Made by a program: the position numbers and the translations under genes. Below, piece after piece: positions 60,558-64,000 of a stretch of DNA of 64,000 bases. The notes under the pieces were generated by a model. It made no database searches. It had not been told where the DNA came from and worked only from the letters and a program-made list of their open reading frames with translations. The DNA is taken from positions 488,670 through 552,669 of the forward strand of contig CAMLJN010000001.1 of assembly GCA_946480445.1 (NCBI GenBank). The letters are read 5' to 3'. The stretch is from an uncultured Buttiauxella sp. (GTDB taxonomy: Bacteria; Pseudomonadota; Gammaproteobacteria; Enterobacterales; Enterobacteriaceae). Every line of letters starts with the position of its first letter. Positions within the stretch are counted from its first letter, which is position 1.

Positions 60558-61019
60558 TTATTTGGCTAACCGCGCCAGCAACGAATCACCAGATGAGGAA
60601 ACTGCTGTTATGCGTGCCTCACGCCCTTGCGCCTCGTAGCTTAAGTGCAGCTCAATATCAGGTTCAGGTAAGACACCTTTCCCCTGCTGCGGCCACTCCA
60701 CAAGGCAGATTGCATCATTGGCAAAATAGTCCCGGATCCCCATAAACTCTAGCTCTTCTGGGTCTGCAAGACGGTAAAGATCGAAATGGTAAACCATTAA
60801 ATCGTTAAGACTGTAAGGCTCCACCAACGTGTAAGTCGGGCTTTTCACGTTACCCTGATGGCCTAAAGCCTGCATAAATCCACGGCTAAACGTGGTTTTC
60901 CCCGCGCCAAGGTCGCCGTAAAGATAAATCACGGTTGCGCCCTCACAGGCCGCAGCTACTCTCGCGCCCAGTGCCAGGGTCGCAGCTTCATCAGGTAATG
61001 CAATTACACGATTAATCAT
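60558..61019 (-). CDS. tsaE: tRNA threonylcarbamoyladenosine synthesis ATPase TsaE
   Basis: 153 residues. Walker [15 protein letters not shown] near residue 35, then [10 protein letters not shown] and [21 protein letters not shown] with the Walker B-like acidic region. It acts with TsaB and TsaD in making t6A37 in tRNA. The start overlaps the nnr stop by 8 nt. Confidence 0.97.
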   Translation of the reverse strand: MINRVIALPDEAATLALGARVAAACEGATVIYLYGDLGAGKTTFSRGFMQALGHQGNVKSPTYTLVEPYSLNDLMVYHFDLYRLADPEELEFMGIRDYFANDAICLVEWPQQGKGVLPEPDIELHLSYEAQGREARITAVSSSGDSLLARLAK

Positions 61020-62538
61020 GGTTTTTGGTATTCAAATCCGGGTTAACAAAACGGTAGAGCGTTGAAAAAAGATCGCCTGCCAGCATACCGCGCGTGCCAT
61101 AGTTAGCAGCAAGCCTGTCAGCCGCCGCACCGTGCGCAACACAGCCAGCGCAGGCTGCATCATACGGGGTAAGCTTCTGTGCCAGCAATGCCCCAATGAT
61201 GCCGGAAAGGACATCGCCCATTCCCCCGCTGCCCATGCCCGCATTACCCACATCAATAAGTCCGCATTGACGATCCTGGCTGACCACAACCGTACCTGCC
61301 CCTTTTAAGACCACGCAGCCGCCATAACGTTTTACGAGTCGGTCTGCGGCATGTAAGCGATCGTGCTCAATTTGTGACACCGCGCAATTTAACAGGCGGG
61401 CAGCCTCGCCGGGATGAGGCGTAATAATTCGATTCTGACGTTTATCGGGATTGATTGCCAGAAGGTTAAGCGCATCCGCATCCCACAGCATAGGTTTACG
61501 GCTGTTCTCGACTTTTTGCAGGGCTTTTTTGCCCCATTCCTGCTGACCAAGCCCTGGCCCGATAACAATAACGTCAGCCCATTCCAGGCTCTCTTCAAGG
61601 GAGGCGGGCGTAAGCTCATGTACCATTAACTCCGGACGGGCGGTAATCAGCGGGGCGATATTCTCCACACGCGTCAGCACCCGGACTAACCCGGCACCGG
61701 CACGCAACGCCGCCTCTCCCGTCAGACGAATTGCGCCAGCCGTACCGCAATCGCCGCCAATAATCACCAACCGACCATTCGTGCCTTTGTGGGAAGTGGG
61801 CTTACGCGGCTTTAACCAGCGCGTGAGATCGGCACTGTCGAAACGTGAAATCGGCGCCGTTTCACCCTGTAACCAGGCTTCCAGACCAAGAGCATGGTAG
61901 TGCAACTCGCCGGTTACATCCCTCGCTTTGCCGGTTAGCAAACCCGGTTTCAGCGCGATAAACGTCAGCGTGTGGTCAGCCTCAATCACAGCGCCGGGTG
62001 TCGCGCCCGTTTCAGCCAGCAGTCCAGAGGGGATATCAACGGCGACGACCGGTGCAGAATGCTGATTACATTTTTCGATAAGCCGGGCAGCACTTTCGCG
62101 CGGAGCAGCGTTAAGCCCGGTGCCAAGCAGTCCGTCAATAATGAGATCGCAGGCCTTGGGCCAGGCTATATCCGGCGAATGAATCACGCCGCCTGCGTTT
62201 AACCAGGCATCACGAGCCTGGGCTGCTTCTTCAGGCAAGGGTTTATCGCTTTCCACGGCCAGCAGCGTCACAGCAATCCCCGCAGACTGTGCCAGCCGGG
62301 CGACAACATACCCATCGCCGCCGTTATTCCCGTGCCCACAAAGAATCAGCCAGCGTCTGCTCGCGGGGTAACAGTTCTGAGCAAGCGTAAATACCGCTTC
62401 ACCCGCCCGCAGCATCAGCTCATAGAGCGTGATCCCCAGGCTGTCGGCAGCCTGCTTTTCCGCCATACGCAGCCAGTCTGCTGGCCAGACGGAGTGTGGT
62501 ATACTTGCGGCGGTTAATCTCTCGTTATGGTCCGTCAT
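61012..62538 (-). CDS. nnr: Bifunctional NAD(P)HX epimerase/dehydratase Nnr
   Basis: 508 residues. N-terminal YjeF_N epimerase domain ([39 protein letters not shown]) and C-terminal ADP-dependent dehydratase domain ([69 protein letters not shown]). It repairs hydrated NAD(P)H. The start at 62538 shares two bases with the start codon of queG on the other strand (CATG). Confidence 0.97.
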   Translation of the reverse strand: MTDHNERLTAASIPHSVWPADWLRMAEKQAADSLGITLYELMLRAGEAVFTLAQNCYPASRRWLILCGHGNNGGDGYVVARLAQSAGIAVTLLAVESDKPLPEEAAQARDAWLNAGGVIHSPDIAWPKACDLIIDGLLGTGLNAAPRESAARLIEKCNQHSAPVVAVDIPSGLLAETGATPGAVIEADHTLTFIALKPGLLTGKARDVTGELHYHALGLEAWLQGETAPISRFDSADLTRWLKPRKPTSHKGTNGRLVIIGGDCGTAGAIRLTGEAALRAGAGLVRVLTRVENIAPLITARPELMVHELTPASLEESLEWADVIVIGPGLGQQEWGKKALQKVENSRKPMLWDADALNLLAINPDKRQNRIITPHPGEAARLLNCAVSQIEHDRLHAADRLVKRYGGCVVLKGAGTVVVSQDRQCGLIDVGNAGMGSGGMGDVLSGIIGALLAQKLTPYDAACAGCVAHGAAADRLAANYGTRGMLAGDLFSTLYRFVNPDLNTKNHD

Positions 62539-63676
62539 GTCACAGCCCCTCGATCTCAATCAGTTAGCGCAAAATATCAAACGGTGGGGCAATGAACTCG
62601 GCTTCCAGCAGGTGGGCATTGCCGATACCGACCTCACCGCCAGCGAACCGAAGCTTCAGGCCTGGCTGGATAAACAATACCACGGCGAGATGGACTGGAT
62701 GGCGCGCCACGGCATGATGCGCGCGCGGCCTCACGAACTGCTGCCCGGCACGCTGCGCGTCATTAGCGTTCGCATGAACTACCTGCCCGCTAACGCGGCT
62801 TTTGCCTCCACGCTGAAAAACCCGAGCCTCGGATACGTCAGCCGTTACGCGCTCGGACGTGACTATCATAAGCTCTTGCGTAACCGACTGAAAAAGCTGG
62901 GCGAAATGATTCAGTCCCACTGCTCCACGCTGAATTTTAGACCTTTTGTGGATTCTGCGCCCCTTCTTGAACGCCCCCTGGCGGAAAAAGCCGGGCTGGG
63001 CTGGACAGGTAAGCACTCACTTATCCTCAGCCGCGACGCCGGATCCTTCTTTTTCCTTGGTGAACTGCTGGTTGATATTCCCCTGCCGGTTGATCGGCCC
63101 GTTGAAGAAAACTGCGGGCGCTGCGTGGCCTGCATGACGATTTGCCCAACCGGAGCGATCGTAGAGCCGTACACGGTGGACGCACGACGCTGCATCTCTT
63201 ATCTGACGATTGAGCTTGAGGGCGCCATTCCCGAAGCGTTTCGCCCGCTGATTGGCAACCGTATTTACGGCTGCGATGACTGCCAGCTGATTTGCCCCTG
63301 GAACCGCTTTTCACAGCTCACCGAAGAAGACGACTTTAGCCCACGCCGAGCCTTACATGCTCCTCAGCTGGTAGAGCTGTTCGCCTGGAGCGAAGCGCAT
63401 TTTTTAAAAGTCACGGAAGGGTCGGCCATTCGCCGCATTGGCCATTTACGCTGGCTGCGTAATATCGCCGTGGCGCTGGGAAATGCCCCCTGGGATGAAG
63501 CGCATCTGAACGCGTTGCAGCAACGCAAAGGTGAGCACCCACTTCTTGATGAGCATATTGACTGGGCGATTGCGCAACAATTAGCCAGGCGAAGCGAGGG
63601 AAAAGTTGAGGTACAGCTGCCCCAGAAACAGAGGCTGGTACGCGTCATAGAAAAGGGGCTGCAACGGGATGCCTGA
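62537..63676 (+). CDS. queG: Epoxyqueuosine reductase QueG
   Basis: 379 residues, the E. coli length. A cobalamin-binding N-terminal half (DSAPLLERPLAEKAGLGWTGKHSLIL), then two [4Fe-4S] motifs: CGRCVACMTICPTGAI and CDDCQLICPWN. It performs the last step of queuosine synthesis in tRNA. The frame is open 36 codons upstream, but that part is antisense to nnr; [15 protein letters not shown] is the family start. Divergent from nnr with overlapping start codons, so the promoters must lie inside the neighbouring genes. Confidence 0.96.
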   Translation: MSQPLDLNQLAQNIKRWGNELGFQQVGIADTDLTASEPKLQAWLDKQYHGEMDWMARHGMMRARPHELLPGTLRVISVRMNYLPANAAFASTLKNPSLGYVSRYALGRDYHKLLRNRLKKLGEMIQSHCSTLNFRPFVDSAPLLERPLAEKAGLGWTGKHSLILSRDAGSFFFLGELLVDIPLPVDRPVEENCGRCVACMTICPTGAIVEPYTVDARRCISYLTIELEGAIPEAFRPLIGNRIYGCDDCQLICPWNRFSQLTEEDDFSPRRALHAPQLVELFAWSEAHFLKVTEGSAIRRIGHLRWLRNIAVALGNAPWDEAHLNALQQRKGEHPLLDEHIDWAIAQQLARRSEGKVEVQLPQKQRLVRVIEKGLQRDA

Positions 63677-63689
63677 CATGTCCACAGGA

Positions 63690-63926
63690 TGTGAATAAAA
63701 ATAAAAAGGCTTTGTCATTCAAGCGTAAGAAAAACGTCAAGCGGCGGCATTACTCTGCGGAAATAAAATTATTTTCTTTAAAATCAAATAATTACAATAA
63801 AGCTGTGATCCAGACAGATTTATTAGCACAGAAACGACAGATCTGATGCCTGTGGATAACTCTGTTCACAATGTTTTGCGCAGGACGTAAAAAACCACCA
63901 CTGGCGCTCAATCACGCTGTGGATAA
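63690..63926. promoter_or_regulatory. datA-like DnaA-titration locus
   Basis: Three perfect TTATNCACA DnaA boxes, all in the same orientation, occur as TGTGAATAA (63690-63698), TGTGGATAA (63851-63859) and TGTGGATAA (63918-63926). An exact IHF consensus (WATCAA-N4-TTR) lies between the first two at 63782-63794. Weaker box-like sequences are at 63679 and near 63868. E. coli datA has several DnaA boxes and one IHF site and lies next to queG and the tRNA-Gly cluster, as here. There DnaA-ATP is hydrolysed, which limits re-initiation. Function is inferred from position and elements. Confidence 0.8.
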
Positions 63927-63947
63927 TTTGTACTGGAGAGAAGAATT

Positions 63948-64000
<53 letters not shown>

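Overview
The window is chromosomal DNA of a member of the Enterobacteriaceae. From 9 kb to the end it keeps the gene order of the 94-96 min region of the Escherichia coli chromosome (mpl/fbp, galactofuranose transporter, ppa, tamAB, msrA, ytfL, ytfK, ytfJ, cysQ, cpdB, qorB, ytfF, ytfE, cycA, fklB, rpsF operon, yjfP, aidB, nsrR-rnr-rlmB, purA, hflKC, hflX, hfq, miaA, mutL, amiB, tsaE, nnr, queG, tRNA-Gly). Proteins are close to, but not identical with, those of E. coli, and several accessory genes differ. This suggests a relative of Enterobacter, Leclercia, Cedecea or similar; the genus cannot be fixed by reading alone. Product names rest on recalled family sequences and visible motifs; no searches were run.

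Layout. 0-2 kb: a two-component pair of the BvgS/EvgS and BvgA/EvgA type (sensor cut by the window edge), then periplasmic cytochrome b562. 2.4-4.5 kb: pmbA (tldE) and darP. 4.5-9 kb: an accessory island between darP and mpl with a LysE/RhtB exporter, a GNAT acetyltransferase, an APC-type permease and a periphery-type amidohydrolase. 9-11.6 kb: mpl and fbp. 11.6-13.2 kb: an accessory chemoreceptor. 13.3-17.9 kb: the galactofuranose ABC transporter (ytfQ-ytfR-ytfT-yjfF) with a well-placed CRP site. 18.3-25.8 kb: ppa, ytfP, the tamA-tamB outer-membrane assembly operon and msrA. 26-27.5 kb: ytfL (paeA) behind a structured leader, a hairpin with a U-tract, and a 23-codon upstream reading frame whose stop overlaps the ytfL start.

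27.6-29.4 kb is the most notable part: an AT-rich insertion between ytfL and ytfK holding a colicin M homologue (minus strand) and, convergent to it, a homologue of the colicin M immunity protein Cmi. Colicin M hydrolyses undecaprenyl-linked peptidoglycan precursors (lipid II) in the periplasm of sensitive cells. The toxin has a TonB-box-like N-terminus, the Phe-Pro bond at the position acted on by FkpA, and the D..D.....HR catalytic motif, with Phe in place of the usual Tyr. A Fur-box-like sequence lies upstream; I see no LexA box and no lysis gene.

29.4-39.9 kb: ytfK, ytfJ, cysQ, cpdB, the qorR (ytfH)/qorB pair with a palindromic operator, an AraC-type regulator, ytfF, ytfE with a perfect NsrR palindrome (nsrR itself is at 50 kb), cycA and fklB. 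40-47.5 kb: ytfB, the rpsF-priB-rpsR-rplI operon with its S6:S18 leader, the YhcN/DUF1471-type small proteins yjfY, bsmA and yjfN, yjfP, aidB and rlmB. 47.5-63.7 kb: rnr, nsrR, purA, yjeT and the long minus-strand series nnr to hflC, ending against the opposite-strand queG. The last 320 bases carry three perfect DnaA boxes and an IHF-consensus site beside a tRNA-Gly(GCC) gene, matching the place and make-up of the datA locus.
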